Assembly (NCBI RefSeq): GCF_001522545.3
Contig: NC_031771.1
Coordinates: 34,735,272 to 34,799,271, forward strand
Reading direction: 5' to 3'
DNA length: 64,000 nt
DNA from: Parus major
Taxonomy: Eukaryota > Chordata > Aves > Passeriformes > Paridae
Below the pieces are notes generated by a model. The model was not told the origin of the DNA, searched no databases, and saw only the letters and a program-made list of their open reading frames with translations. Below are positions 1 to 11,133 of the stretch, piece after piece; position 1 is the first letter of the stretch; each line of letters begins with the position of its first letter. The translations under genes and the position numbers were made by a program.

Positions 1-1059
1 CCATCTCAGTTTCAAACTCTAGAATATCCCATTAATTCCCTTTTTTTGTTTGCTTTCCATAACTGAGTAAGTAGAAGAACCTTTTGTGATATATGTTTTA
101 TTTATATTGTTTTCTTTATATTACTAACTGATTTGCCACAGCCATCCTTATTAGTTTAGATTCTAGAGTCTTTAATGCTTTCTTATACACTAATCATTAT
201 TTTCTTTTGCTGGGATTTTAAATGTTCAATAAAACTATCTTTTTTCCTAAACACTCTTTGCTTTATGTTATTTATGCCCATACTCTGCCTTATACCTGAC
301 ATATTTTTACCAAGCAGCACTATTATGCATGCATCATTTTTCTTTACCAAATGTATCTTGCAGCTATCAGGTTGTCTTAAGGAAGTTTTATTTTTATTTT
401 ATTTTTATTTTGATTACAAGCACAGCAATATTGCCTTCTTTGGCAGATTATCTTTTACCTTTATGTCTCTAAGCATATCCTCTGTGCCATATCAGAAGAA
501 CTGCTGTGTTATTTGTATGCAGAGTTGAATGTGAACACTGGTGTTACACATGTGCATCTGCCTGTTTTTCCAACCCCTTTACTACACTTAGTACACTCCA
601 GGTCTTCCCTAGGAAATAAAACTCACCCTTTTCTTACTAGCATTTTGTCTTTTATATACTTTTATTTGCTCAGTAGGTTTATAGTGTGCTTGCCCTTTCT
701 TTTTAGAGGAATTATATTAGGCTTCTGTAGATACAATAGTTTGCAATTTGAAGCATCTACAACCTTAGTCCATCAAAAATTAAATTAATGTAGGTTTCAT
801 CTGATCCCAATAACCAATAGTGGTAAGTAAAACTAATAAAAATACATACAGTTAGCAAATATATGACTTCTACTGTTTGCATCACACATTTTTGCCAGAT
901 GATATTTAGTGATATAAATGATGTGGTAACCTTAGATAAAGTTGCTTCACAATTAACTGAAACTTGGCAATTTCCATATTGCAAAACATCTTGATGCCAA
1001 GGAGAGAGGTACTGACCTGCTGTCCTCTGTTCTTTTGGGAAATGCAATTCTAACGTCTG
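1..1059. other. A+T-rich non-coding DNA, nothing recognised
   Basis: The stretch is T-rich and A-rich with scattered TTTATTTT runs (e.g. near 385-410). Open frames here, on both strands, are short and overlap each other without any recognisable protein signature. No repeat family, RNA gene or promoter architecture is visible. Confidence 0.6.
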
Positions 1060-1069
1060 CAACCTGCTC

Positions 1070-1161
1070 AAGGTGAACCTTAGCAGGGAGGCTGGACAAG
1101 GTGATCTGTAGAGGTCTCTTCCAACCCCAAACATTCTGTGACTTTCTATGAATCTGTGAAG
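1070..1161 (+). mobile_element. CR1 LINE, 3'-terminal fragment
   Basis: The sequence from about 1088 carries the diagnostic avian CR1 3' end: a GGCTGGACAAGGTGATCTG-like stretch, then AGAGGTCTCTTCCAACCCC, then degenerate copies of the terminal octamer unit (ATTCTGTG, TTTCTATG, AATCTGTG). CR1 is the main LINE of birds, and its copies are usually truncated at the 5' end. This one keeps only about 90 bp and cannot encode anything. The left edge is uncertain because similarity fades gradually. Mismatches to the remembered consensus suggest an old copy. Confidence 0.85.
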
Positions 1162-2459
1162 ATAGTTTGTATTGTGTTTGATATGAAGTCTCGTCTAACA
1201 AGAAAAGATAAAAGCTATCTAAATAATCAGTAGTTCTGTGTTTGAAAGGTCGTGGTATTTCAAAGAGCATTAAAAACATATGTAGATATTAAGTATCATT
1301 CTTTGGTATTATGTAGCTGAAGATATGAGTCTCTCATATGAGCACTGTTATTAATTCCAATACACGTTCAGTATTTCTGTTTCATATTTCTGCTGAATTT
1401 ATACTGTCTCTAGGAGAAGTATTAGATTGTTTTTATGGAGAAAATGTGCTGCTATGAGATATACTGATTTCTACATTTTAAGGTTTTCTGCAGTATTACC
1501 TAAAAAAATCTGAAAATTTTGCTGAAAATTCAAAACACTGAGTTTCAATAGTATTTTCTCTTTTTCTTTTCTTTTTGCAGTTGTAGTTTCACAAACTGTG
1601 AAATAAATGTTATAAAAATATTTAATAAAAGCACACGTAATTTTACATCTTCTGAAAAGCAATTTAAGAAAAAATATTAATGTAAGAAATCACTAGGCCC
1701 ATTTTTCTCAAAATGAAGGAGATACAGAGGGTTTTCTTTTCTTCTCTGTGTAAGAATGTACCTTAGGCAATAGTTAATTGTCTATTCTCTCTCTTCAGCA
1801 TTACTTCCTAGGCTAACCCATAGTGGCAATCATTACTTGCTGCTTTTCAAATGGAGCATAAATCTCTGTCACTTTAGAGACACAGATTCAGTGTTTTGAC
1901 TCTGAAACTGTATTGTTTCCATTTCACCCCTTGCAAAGCTTATAAACCTACATTGCTGATGCTCTCTTTGCTGTTCATTGCTGCTCACACATCACTATTT
2001 TATGTCTCTAATATATTCCTAACAGAAGTATTTTCCTCCCTTTCCCCTACCCCTGCCTTTCTCTCCCTTTTTTAAAAAAGGGATAATCTTAATATGCTGA
2101 CAATCCTGGTTCAAACACCCTGTGTAAAATAAAATTTCTCTTAAGGATGTCAGTTTTGTGCCATGTTTTGACATCTCATTGTCTGATTTAAAGCTAGTTG
2201 ATGATTTTAATTCCTTTTCTATGAAGTCTTCCATGTTATTTAATCTATTTTATGTTCTTTTTTTCTTTTTTTACCTTTGGACATATTTGCTAGTCTTTAA
2301 ACAATAGGATAATTCATTCTGTTACTTCTTAGATTTTATATGCCCCTACTTTCAGTAAACTAAGAAAAACTAAAGAACTTTTAAGATGTTAATTGCTATT
2401 TCAAAGATGTTCCTTTTGGTATTAGTTGAGCTCATAATGGTAGGACTCACCTTGCTTGT
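1162..2459. other. A+T-rich non-coding DNA with a terminal-exon-like motif set and a 20-bp palindrome
   Basis: There is no gene. A long pyrimidine run ends in TTTTTGCAG at 1580, and AATAAA hexamers follow at 1602 and 1624. A perfect 20-bp palindrome (TCCC, six T, six A, GGGA) lies at 2064-2083. Both are discussed as findings. The remainder is unremarkable A+T-rich sequence. Confidence 0.5.
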
Positions 2460-3560
2460 TGAAATATTCCCTAATGTAGCAGACCATGCACAGCGCAGAT
2501 GGTGGAATGAGGGGAACAGAGAGTAATCTCAAGAGACACTAGAGATGTCCATAAAGTGCAATGCACTGCTGTGAAGAAATCCCAGAGCTCTGAATTAGAT
2601 GGTTTTGGATCTGGAAACATAATGTCATGTATAAGGTAATTGAGAGCCCAGGCTTGGCAATATTGGATATCCTGTGGATTTATTAGTTCTCCTGGCACTA
2701 ATTCAGTCATCATTAGCACAGCACTGCTATGAAACATCTGTTCTTAATTTCCTATCCCTTTCTAATCTGTGGGATTAATGCTGTATGCTTGAAGAACTGC
2801 TGTGCAGGCTATATTCCATATTAATTGGGAGGGTAATCTAGATTTGTGCAAGTGGATGTGTTTTTTAAAAGAGTTCAAATGAAACTTATGGGAAACACAT
2901 TTTCCTCCATGAAAAACTGCCATTTGTAGCTGACGTGCCACTGTCCCACTGCAGCACCTTCTTGAAGCTGCTGGACAAGCCAAAAGCCAAACCCTCACCT
3001 GCAGGAGGTGAATTTTTGAATTGTTGGAACTTGGCACAGCATCCAAGGCTGCAGTCCAAAATTCCCTTCTAGATGCCAGTCACGCCGACTCAACCACACT
3101 TGTTCAAACAAACTTTTTTTTTGTTTGCTTTTACACAATCACCATTACTAAATTCCTGGAGCTGGAGAGCAGCTGGAAACACTGCTGTATAGCAGGGGGC
3201 AATGGAGTAATTAGAAATGCATTGCCCAAGTAATTCTCTACTTCTTCTTTCCACAAACTGAGGAATCAATCGCAGTGTCTCTGAGTGTAAATGATTATTA
3301 GTTAAGCAGTTGCCAGATGATTTGTGTAAGTAAATATGTTTTAGCCTGTGGCACTGCAGAAAACATACTAAGCCTTTTTCTCATACTCTGTGTAATCAAT
3401 TAAATAAGCCAATAATGTGTATTTGTGTTCAAATATTTTAAAAACAATGGGCTAATCATTTGTACAAGCATGTAATGACATTTTGATTATAATTGGTAAT
3501 ATTTTGACTAGAATTTATTTTCAGTGAATATGGTTCACATGAGTTATATATCAGAAATAA
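2460..3560. promoter_or_regulatory. Conserved-looking non-coding block, candidate distal enhancer
   Basis: This block differs in texture from its flanks. Base use is more balanced, poly-T runs are few apart from one at 3113, and homeodomain-type cores recur (TAATTA, TAATCA, ATTA) between about 2740 and 3500, for example GGGCTAATCATTTGT near 3449. An E-box-like CAGCTG-type region occurs near 3170. Open frames on both strands over the same bases (2471-3233) look like a by-product of non-coding conservation rather than coding. Calling it an enhancer is inference, since conservation cannot be measured here. Confidence 0.3.
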
Positions 3561-6514
3561 AGTGAAGTAAGCATTCTTTTCACTATACTTACAGCTAATG
3601 ATTCCTGTATCTATATTTTCTGAAATCATAATTTTCTGTATCGGAAAGTGAAGTGTCTACATTGTGTGCTAGAGGAGGGCCTATCCTATAAACTCTTTAT
3701 TCAGTTGCTTTCTTTGAGATAATCCATCTGCTTCAGACAGAAGGTGTCAGAAACAGTTACTATGCTGCAGCAAAATGTTTTCTTTACTACTCCAGATTTA
3801 TATTTGTTACAGCTGATCATAAAAAGAAATCTGCAGAAGGTAAATCAAATAAAGAGGGATTCAGAGGAAATAAGTATTTTAAATTGTGGGATAATATTGT
3901 GGAGATGACATTTAGGTTGTGTGTGTTTGTGAGTGCCCAAGTATTGTAAGCCATTACAATTTATACACACACTAACTGGACAGGTTATAAAAGCATAACA
4001 ATATTTTTCTTTCATGGTTGTACTGACATGAGAAAGCCACTTCATATTCACTGTCAAAGCCTGTAGTGTCATCCACCATTGCTTTTATAAAACGTTTCTG
4101 TGCAGAGCAAAGGAAGGTAATTTAGTTTATGCTCTGTTTTACACTGGGTTTGTTTTTCATTATATGAAGAAGTAGAGGTTCTTAAGTCATAGGTAAGCAA
4201 AAGAAATTACATATCTTAACACATCCTTGGCTTCAGATTCAGTGGCACAAATGCTGCCATTTGTAGAGTATTGTCTTAGGCTCAGTTGGTGACTGAAGGG
4301 GCAAATGCCAGCATTTTCTGGATGCTGTTATGGTATAGGAACATAAAATCTTCCTATGTTATGTTTTATAGAACAAATCAAAGGGAGAATTTTACTTTAT
4401 ATACTTTTATCCCCCTCAAGTATTCACCTTTTAAAACACAAACCAGATGAAAATGTACTATGAATATTAGTCTCTGAAATTTTGGCTGTTTGTACCACTC
4501 AAAGTAGCAGGTTAAAAATGAGTGTAGCTAACTGTCTGTTTTGATTAAATAGGATAAATTGTTGGCCAATAGCTTAGTAACAAAAGCTGTGCTCTTGGTA
4601 ACAGCAAGCTCCCATATTGCATTAATTATATGTATATATAATTTTCATTCTAGCACATTGGCATTGCTCAAAATTATATTTAATACAGGAAACTGTAAAG
4701 CTGAGTTGTTTTATATGATTCATAGGAAAATGATGCAGTTTTCTAACAATGTTCAGTTCTTCAGACTGTTTGGGTACAGTTCTCTGTGTCATCGAAGTCT
4801 CATTTCTCAGAATATTACTTTTCCTGAGTGATTTGTTTACTTGTCCTTTCTGTATCCCTCCTCTTTCCGTCTTTTATTGAGTTTATATCTAAAACCAATT
4901 GTAGTTTCTGATAGCATAAGTCATCACAGAATTTTTAAAGGTAATGTTCCTTTCAGGATGATTCCTTTAGAAACAGTCATGTTTTAATTTTTTTTTTCCC
5001 TTCATGTAATCTCAAGTAAATCACCAAGGTCTAATAGAAATAGATGACTAGCTGACAGGTGAAAAGATCAATCTGATCAGCAGTCACTGGTTCTCAAATA
5101 TTTTAAGCATGGCTTCTGCATCTGTTTGGTCAAGTTCCAGATTTGCTTCAGTAAATTCGTGAGAAGTCAGTTGTATCCTTAGTTACCTATCTCAGAAGTA
5201 TTTTGGAGCTCTCTGCCAAAGCAGTACATACTGAACTTTAAGGTTGTTTTTTTTTCTGAGTGTATTTTTTCTCCTCTTCAATCATTTGGTCTTCTTAGAT
5301 GTCTAGAGATCTATTCTGAGACTCCATTTTCAAGATGGATGTTGTTATCTGGGAAATACATCATTTGTTCATTTAGGAGACAGCTAAATAGCATCCATAG
5401 TTCAGTCTATATGCACAAAAGTCCAGGGATTCCTAGCATGGTTGAAATTCAGGTGTGGTATCCTTCTCTTTCCCCTGATGCCTATATTAATTCCTGAACA
5501 ACTTCTATCATGACAATGTAAGCATTTCAAGATGCAGTTAGGTTTCCATTATTGCCGTCTCTAAGGAAAGTAAGGCATGCTTTGAGTCTATGTGGGTTTC
5601 ATGAAAATGAGTAATTATAAAAGACTGCATCAAAATTACCTTGGCAGATGTCAACACCAGCATTGTTGATACATTAAAAAGCCTTTTCTAAGTGGGATGC
5701 AATTATCCAGTAGTCAAGGAAGACATTTTTTTTCATGTTAAGTAAATGATTTAGGACTTGAAGAGCTTGTCTGTGTGGTTACAAGGATATCTTGCCATTA
5801 CTTCTCAGACAGATCTCTAAAGCAAAATTCTGCATGAGGTGTTTTTTTTGCAAAAGTTCATTTTGGAATTTTTATTGATATTAAAGAAAAGGTGAAAGAT
5901 AGGCATTCTGTCACCCTGTCACTAATATTTAGAAATAGAGTGGAAAGAATATATAGAAGGAATAAACCTTTATAACGTGAGCATTTATTTTGATGGAACA
6001 TGCAGTAAAGAAAATTTTGAAGATGGATTCAGTATTCTTCTGTCTTGTTTGGTGCCTCCCATTTATCTTGAGAAAGAAAATTCTTTTTTTTATTCCCAGT
6101 TAGAGATGCAATAACTTAAAATACTTTGAAGTTGAGCTTCATAGGACAAAGTGTGAAAAATTGTGCATTCATCCTAATACATCCAGGCTGATTTAGTCCA
6201 TAAATCATGATTAGAATTCTTGCAGGACGTGAGGTTTGCTTAGGCTTACAGTACATCTTGATTCCTCTATGATGAGGCTATTTTATGACTTTTCACACCC
6301 TTGACTGGTACCCTATGTATGTAAAGTATCAAAGCTGTAAATCTGATTTTTTTTTTTTTTTATCCAGATTTAAGAACCAGAGCTCAAACAGTTATTACTT
6401 AATATTACTTAATTACTTAATTTTTTAATATGTATATGATTTACTTAAATCATGCATGTTGTCCATTATTAACATTACCACAGGACTATAATGTCAGACA
6501 GGTCTGACATTGTT
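3561..6514. other. A+T-rich non-coding DNA, no element recognised
   Basis: The stretch contains short homopolymer runs and a small TATATGTATATATAA patch near 4628. A 22-bp interrupted palindrome lies at 6490-6511, with 10-bp arms AATGTCAGAC and GTCTGACATT around AG, so CAGAC and GTCTG half-sites face each other. A 15-base T tract lies at 6347-6361, and imperfect repeats of ATTACTTA lie at about 6393-6450. No coding signal is visible; open frames longer than about 90 codons are absent. Confidence 0.5.
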
Positions 6515-6960
6515 CATTCTTATAAACAGCGCAGTCAGTGAGTATAATCTGCTCTTAGGCTTTTTTTGGTCACAGTGTTGTAAAATGAGCATTGTAGCTG
6601 TAGCATAATTTCAGCTACCGGAGATATCTCTTGCACAGATCAGCACACAGTTTGTCACAAATCTTTCGGTGCCAAGATGGGAACAGACATGGGTCATGAG
6701 TCAGGTGAATTGGCAAGCCTGTGTGGAATCCCACTCAGCATGTGTCTGCAGTAAAAAGTAGCTTCCTCTCATGAACAGGAACATCAATTAATTAGATATA
6801 CTATCAGAAAATCACCCCCCTCAAATGGCATTTCTGGATGTCTTAATATCCCAGTGTCATCATGTCAGAAGCCATGGCAACAACATCACTAGACATATGG
6901 GAGGCTTATCAGTGGTGTTCAGTGAAATTTAGGAGCTTTTAAGGAGCTGACTAAAAATAA
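6515..6960. promoter_or_regulatory. Conserved-looking non-coding block, candidate enhancer
   Basis: The block has balanced composition with retained CpGs (GCGC at 6529, CCGG near 6619, TTCGG near 6665). Motif-like strings include TCAATTAATTAGATA near 6785 (homeodomain core TAATTA) and TGTCATCATGTCAG near 6856. It is free of homopolymers longer than about seven. The regulatory role is inferred from texture and motifs only. Confidence 0.25.
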
Positions 6961-8939
6961 TTGCTTGTAGTCTAAACACTTACTTAAAATGCTGTGCTTG
7001 ATGTCTGCCACGATAAAGGGACAGACTGCATATGTTGTTTCTGGCCAGTATATGCATGAACTAGATGTGGATTACAGATGAACCACAAGCAAGTACAAAA
7101 TGCTGCTATTCTTTCATTTCAGAGGGGAAGATTCTTCTTGAAAAGAGAATGCTGATAACTTTTCTGTGCTTGTCATTCAAAGCATTTGCATCTTATGGAC
7201 CAAAACATTTTTTTACACTCAAATTTGGTTGTTATGGTTATGTGGTTATTATAATATTGTTTAGATAATTATTGTAGTTATGGCTTAAAAATACAATGTG
7301 AATTACTTAGTGCTACTTTAGTCAGTAGTTTTCAAAATACAATTTTAAGGATATAAAATGAAAGAAGTCAGACAGATCATATTAGACTGATATTCTAATT
7401 TTAGATTCAATCAACTGCAGTCAGAGATAGAGGTGAACAAATGTCTTTGATGTCTAAAGTAAGATTAAATTGACTTGCACACATTATATTCAGCATTGAA
7501 AAGTCCCTGAATAACTCAAAGAAAATTATCAGAATCAATTAAAAGAAGTACAAATTTAGTAGAACAAATTTAGTAGACATGTATGTACAATTACATAAAT
7601 CAATATAACCTACCTGAATTGAGTCAATGTGAAAGGGAAACTTGCTTATTGCTGGTTTTGAAGGTGTTGAAAAATGTCCATAAAAGTGATCTTGCTGATA
7701 TAGCATGCCAGACTTCTCCTATGCTTCTAGAAACATCTCTCACCAAAAACTTTCTAGTAACTTAGGCAGTGATTTCAGGAGTTTCCCCACGTAGGTTAGC
7801 CATAATTTAAACTGACTAGTCAAATACTTTAAAAAATTGTCCAGGTGATAGGAATATATTCTGTCAAGGAAGGAGATCACAATAAAGTTTTGCAAGAGGT
7901 CAGTATTGGAACCTGTGTTGTTCAAAACCGTCACAGTAACCTGGGAAAGCAAGATGAGCAGTGAGATGGGAATATTTTTTGATGATATGAACTTATTCAC
8001 GGCAGTGACAGTGAGAGAACACAATGATTAAGGAGAATGCCATGAAAATGAGTGACTGGTTAACAAAATAGCATATAAAAATCTATTGAAGGTAAATAGA
8101 AAGTGACTATCTTGAAAAAAAGTACCTTAATTTCACATAAAAAAATATTAACTTTGAGATGACTATTGTCACTCAATATTGAGATCTTGTGGTAATAGTA
8201 GAAAGTCTCATGGTAATACCAGTTCTATACTCAATAGGAGTAAAAAATGCATACCATATTAATTATTGAAAAATAAATAGAAAAAGAAATTAAGATCCTT
8301 ATTGTCCTCCTGCCCATATGATGAATATTGCAGTTTATAATGGTCTCTACTTTTCAGGTTATCATAATCAAGCATCATGAAACACAGATTATGAAAAATC
8401 ATATGTATGGAGCAAAAATTCTGAGATGCACTCCACCAGTGTCACAAGGAATGTCTTCTGCCTTACTCCATTGATCAAATTCCTCTCAACTCTTCTAATA
8501 CTATAAAATATAATACAATATAAACAGTGACTTATTTCTACACGGTAGTATGCTAACTGTTTATAAATTAATTCAATTTCTTCTTTTCAGTTATGAAGAG
8601 CTTTGCCATAGCTCCTGAGTAAAAGAATTTGATTCCACATTTAAATCAGGTATTGAACATATTTGCTTTTTTTGACCAAGACTCTATGTTCTTCACAAAA
8701 TTGCAATATTTATTTTTTTGGTCAAAGGGCAGATATCAGTAGTTAACTTATATTAATTACACATTAATTACACAGAAGTTTAATATCTGTGTTCATCCTT
8801 TTTGTGTCACTATAGATAAGAGTAAAGCAATAAATTCTTTCTCTGTGTCTATAGAGTTTAAATGGATTTAAACCTCATCCAAATCCTGCCTACATGGTAA
8901 TCAAATTAGCTTACTGAATGTTATTGTGTTTGCAATAAT
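6961..8939. other. A+T-rich non-coding DNA with a 14-bp tandem duplication
   Basis: Nothing resembling an exon is visible. A perfect 14-bp tandem duplication (ACAAATTTAGTAGA twice) occupies 7550-7577. Overlapping short frames on opposite strands (7583-8024) have no recognisable domain. Confidence 0.5.
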
Positions 8940-8965
8940 TGGACAGGCCACAGATATTCTGAACA

Positions 8966-9244
8966 ATGTCTCAGCAAATAGTTGAAGAGAGCTATCAGAA
9001 GCAGAAGCAGGGTGAGCAATCACCTGAGAGCTCCACAGAAAGCAGTCTGGCCCCCGAGGTGAGGGATGGATTAACCACCCCAGGCCTGTGTGTGCTCCTT
9101 GCGGCTCTGGTGCTCTGCATCACTGGCTGGTTACAGCAGCGCAGGGACACAGAGCCCAGCACGCCCAGGGGTGCTCTTCGTGCTTTCAGCTTTAAATGGC
9201 AAACACAGCCTGAGGATATAACTCCCAGACAAAATATGTATTAA
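8966..9244 (+). CDS. Hypothetical 92-aa single-pass membrane protein frame (unproven)
   Basis: The product is not recognised. The ATG has A at -3 (GAACAATGT). Residues 1-34 are polar and Glu/Gln/Ser-rich. Residues about 39-54 form one hydrophobic segment (LCVLLAALVLCITGW), followed by a basic QQRRD stop-transfer-like patch and a polar tail, which would predict a single-pass membrane protein with the C-terminus inside. The block is clearly richer in G+C than its flanks and keeps several CpGs. Against coding: the last nine or so codons and the stop lie inside an inverted duplication (9216-9295), no 3' UTR signal is obvious, and GTGAGC and GTGAGG donor-like sites at about 9011 and 9060 would interrupt the frame if spliced. 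It could instead be a first exon ending at about 9059, a degraded insertion, or chance. Confidence 0.2.
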   Translation: MSQQIVEESYQKQKQGEQSPESSTESSLAPEVRDGLTTPGLCVLLAALVLCITGWLQQRRDTEPSTPRGALRAFSFKWQTQPEDITPRQNMY

Positions 9245-9295
9245 GATGCTACATGCAATAACCTTATCTCAGCTTTATAGTGACATGAGGCAATA
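9216..9295 (+). repeat. Left arm of an 80-bp inverted duplication
   Basis: This arm matches the reverse complement of 9818-9897 along all 80 bp, with two differences (C/T at 9230 and G/A at 9238), both transitions. It includes the stop codon of the 8966-9244 frame and the start of the next short frame. No flanking similarity continues beyond the arms, so the duplicated unit is sharply bounded. Confidence 0.95.
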
Positions 9296-9817
9296 CTGGC
9301 TTTCCTGCTCTGGTTCAGCAGCACAGTTTGTGGGTCAGAACAGCCAAGTCGCCTTTCACTGGCCAGATGCATCTGAAAATCTGCTCTTCAAGAAAACAGT
9401 AATAAAAAATACCCCAAAACCCACTGATTTCTCATAACTGCCATTTTCACTCAGCTAGGGATAGCATATACTAGCATGCATTCTCAACTACTTTTTAATT
9501 CTGTAGGGAGAGAATAAGAGTCCTAAAGCAGGAAATGTATCAATGATATAAAGAAGTAAAACTTTATAAGAAGTTTGCAATTACTTCCATTGTAAGTATT
9601 CAAAGCTTCCAAATTAACTTGTTACCCTTAAAAGAATTCTAATAATTTTAAAATCAGAAGTGTGAGATTAAAGTCGCCACACAGTCTTAATTTGGTCTAA
9701 AAGTAATACCTAGTGGGAAAAAATTTATCTACATAATAAAAAAATATGCCATTAAAAACCAGCTAAATCTAATCTGGAGTTTCAAACTTTAAAATGTATT
9801 TTTCATAATCATATGGT
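9296..9817. other. Spacer of the inverted duplication
   Basis: The spacer is 522 bp long. The first 100 bp or so (to about 9395) is moderately G+C-rich and continues the block that holds the 8966-9244 frame. The rest is A+T-rich with no recognised feature. Confidence 0.5.
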
Positions 9818-9897
9818 TATTGCCTCATGTCACTATAAAGCTGAGATAAGGTTATTGCATGTAGCATCTTAATATATATTTTATCTGGGAGTTATAT
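9818..9897 (-). repeat. Right arm of an 80-bp inverted duplication
   Basis: This is the reverse-complement partner of 9216-9295, with 78 of 80 bases identical. It sits in A+T-rich DNA, unlike the left arm, which adjoins a G+C-richer block. At both differing positions this copy carries the A/T version, as expected if it aged in A+T-rich surroundings, but direction cannot be proven from two sites. Confidence 0.95.
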
Positions 9898-11133
9898 GCA
9901 TAATTCATATTTATTAAAATAGTTTATTAATATGACCAAGGTGAGTCAGTTGACCCTGAAAATCACCATTTTAGGCTTTCTAACTGAAGCTAATAGGACA
10001 GTTCATCTAGTGCCCTTAATGCAGGCAGTGTTGCATAGATCAGAGTTAGTACATCAAGTATGCACTGGGATTTTCTCTCTGCCTATTCCTTTTCCAATCT
10101 GTCTTTCTCTAGAATTCCAGACCTGGTGCAGATAGTAAGGCTGACACAGAAAAGTAAAGCCTTCCATGGCAAGACATAACTTACTGTTGAGAAATATAAT
10201 CAGCTTTTGTAATTTTCTATATTTATATTTTTTACTTGTAAATAAATTTGGAAAACTGCCTGATTGTTCATTGAAGTTCAGAATTTTCTACTGGAAGTCT
10301 ATTGATATGGATAAACCACGTTTTATATTATATTTATTTTACATTAAAATAACAAGATTACATATTCTTGAATATAGTTCTGTAGATCTGTGACCAGATT
10401 CTTTGTCTACTGGTAAAAGAAAACCTATGGAGCAAAAAAATTAGGCCAGGAAGTCACAAAATAGAAACTCATTTAATAAATATTCAGTGTTTCTCCCATA
10501 TGAACCAGTGCAGCTTATTCAGTGTGAGAGCACATTTTGAGACAGATGAAGCTCTGAAAAACCTGTCATCATCCACCTTAGGCCAACTCAGAGAGAAAAG
10601 TCTCCTTTCCATTAAAACTTCTTGTTTCTTACTTGCTCTTTTGTTTCTGAACTTTGGAGGGCATCCTAGAGTTCAGAGTTGATATTAATCTAATCTTGGC
10701 ATTATTATGAGGATAAAAATTTGACTGGTCTCATTCATAATTAATGACAAAGGTGTCCAAGAGGGCACTATGCTTAATTAATGATTCTTGTACTTTGAAG
10801 GCAAAGAAACTGCCTTCGAAAGGAAATGAGGCATCAAAACTTCTAAAACCTGCTGTTGATAAGCCAGTAAGAATAGCTGGAAAATTGTTAAGTTCTGGGT
10901 GCACAGCTAAGTGGGGGATGCTATGGATAGGCTCTGGCTTGTGGCATCCACTGACCAGACCTGATAATGGCAGTACCCCTGACTCCATGCTGTAGATGGC
11001 TTTGTGAGACTGCTCAGCTACCCTTTTCCCTTTTCCCACAGGAATCCAGACTTGCAGTCTCTGGAATGCCAATAAGAAATACTGTTGGAAGAGTGGAAAA
11101 CTTTGCTGACTTTATCAAAAATAAGAAGGATGT
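9898..11133. other. Non-coding DNA ending in a strong splice-acceptor-like site
   Basis: There is no gene signature. Overlapping frames on both strands at 10731-11072 look accidental. A pyrimidine run ends in CCCTTTTCCCACAG at 11041, an excellent match to a 3' splice site, about 93 bp upstream of a CR1 insertion. The sequence 10740-11000 has a more balanced composition than its surroundings. Confidence 0.4.

Noticed and set aside
757..1134. 125-codon reverse frame
   Set aside because: It runs antisense through a CR1 tail, overlaps another reverse frame, and has no protein likeness.
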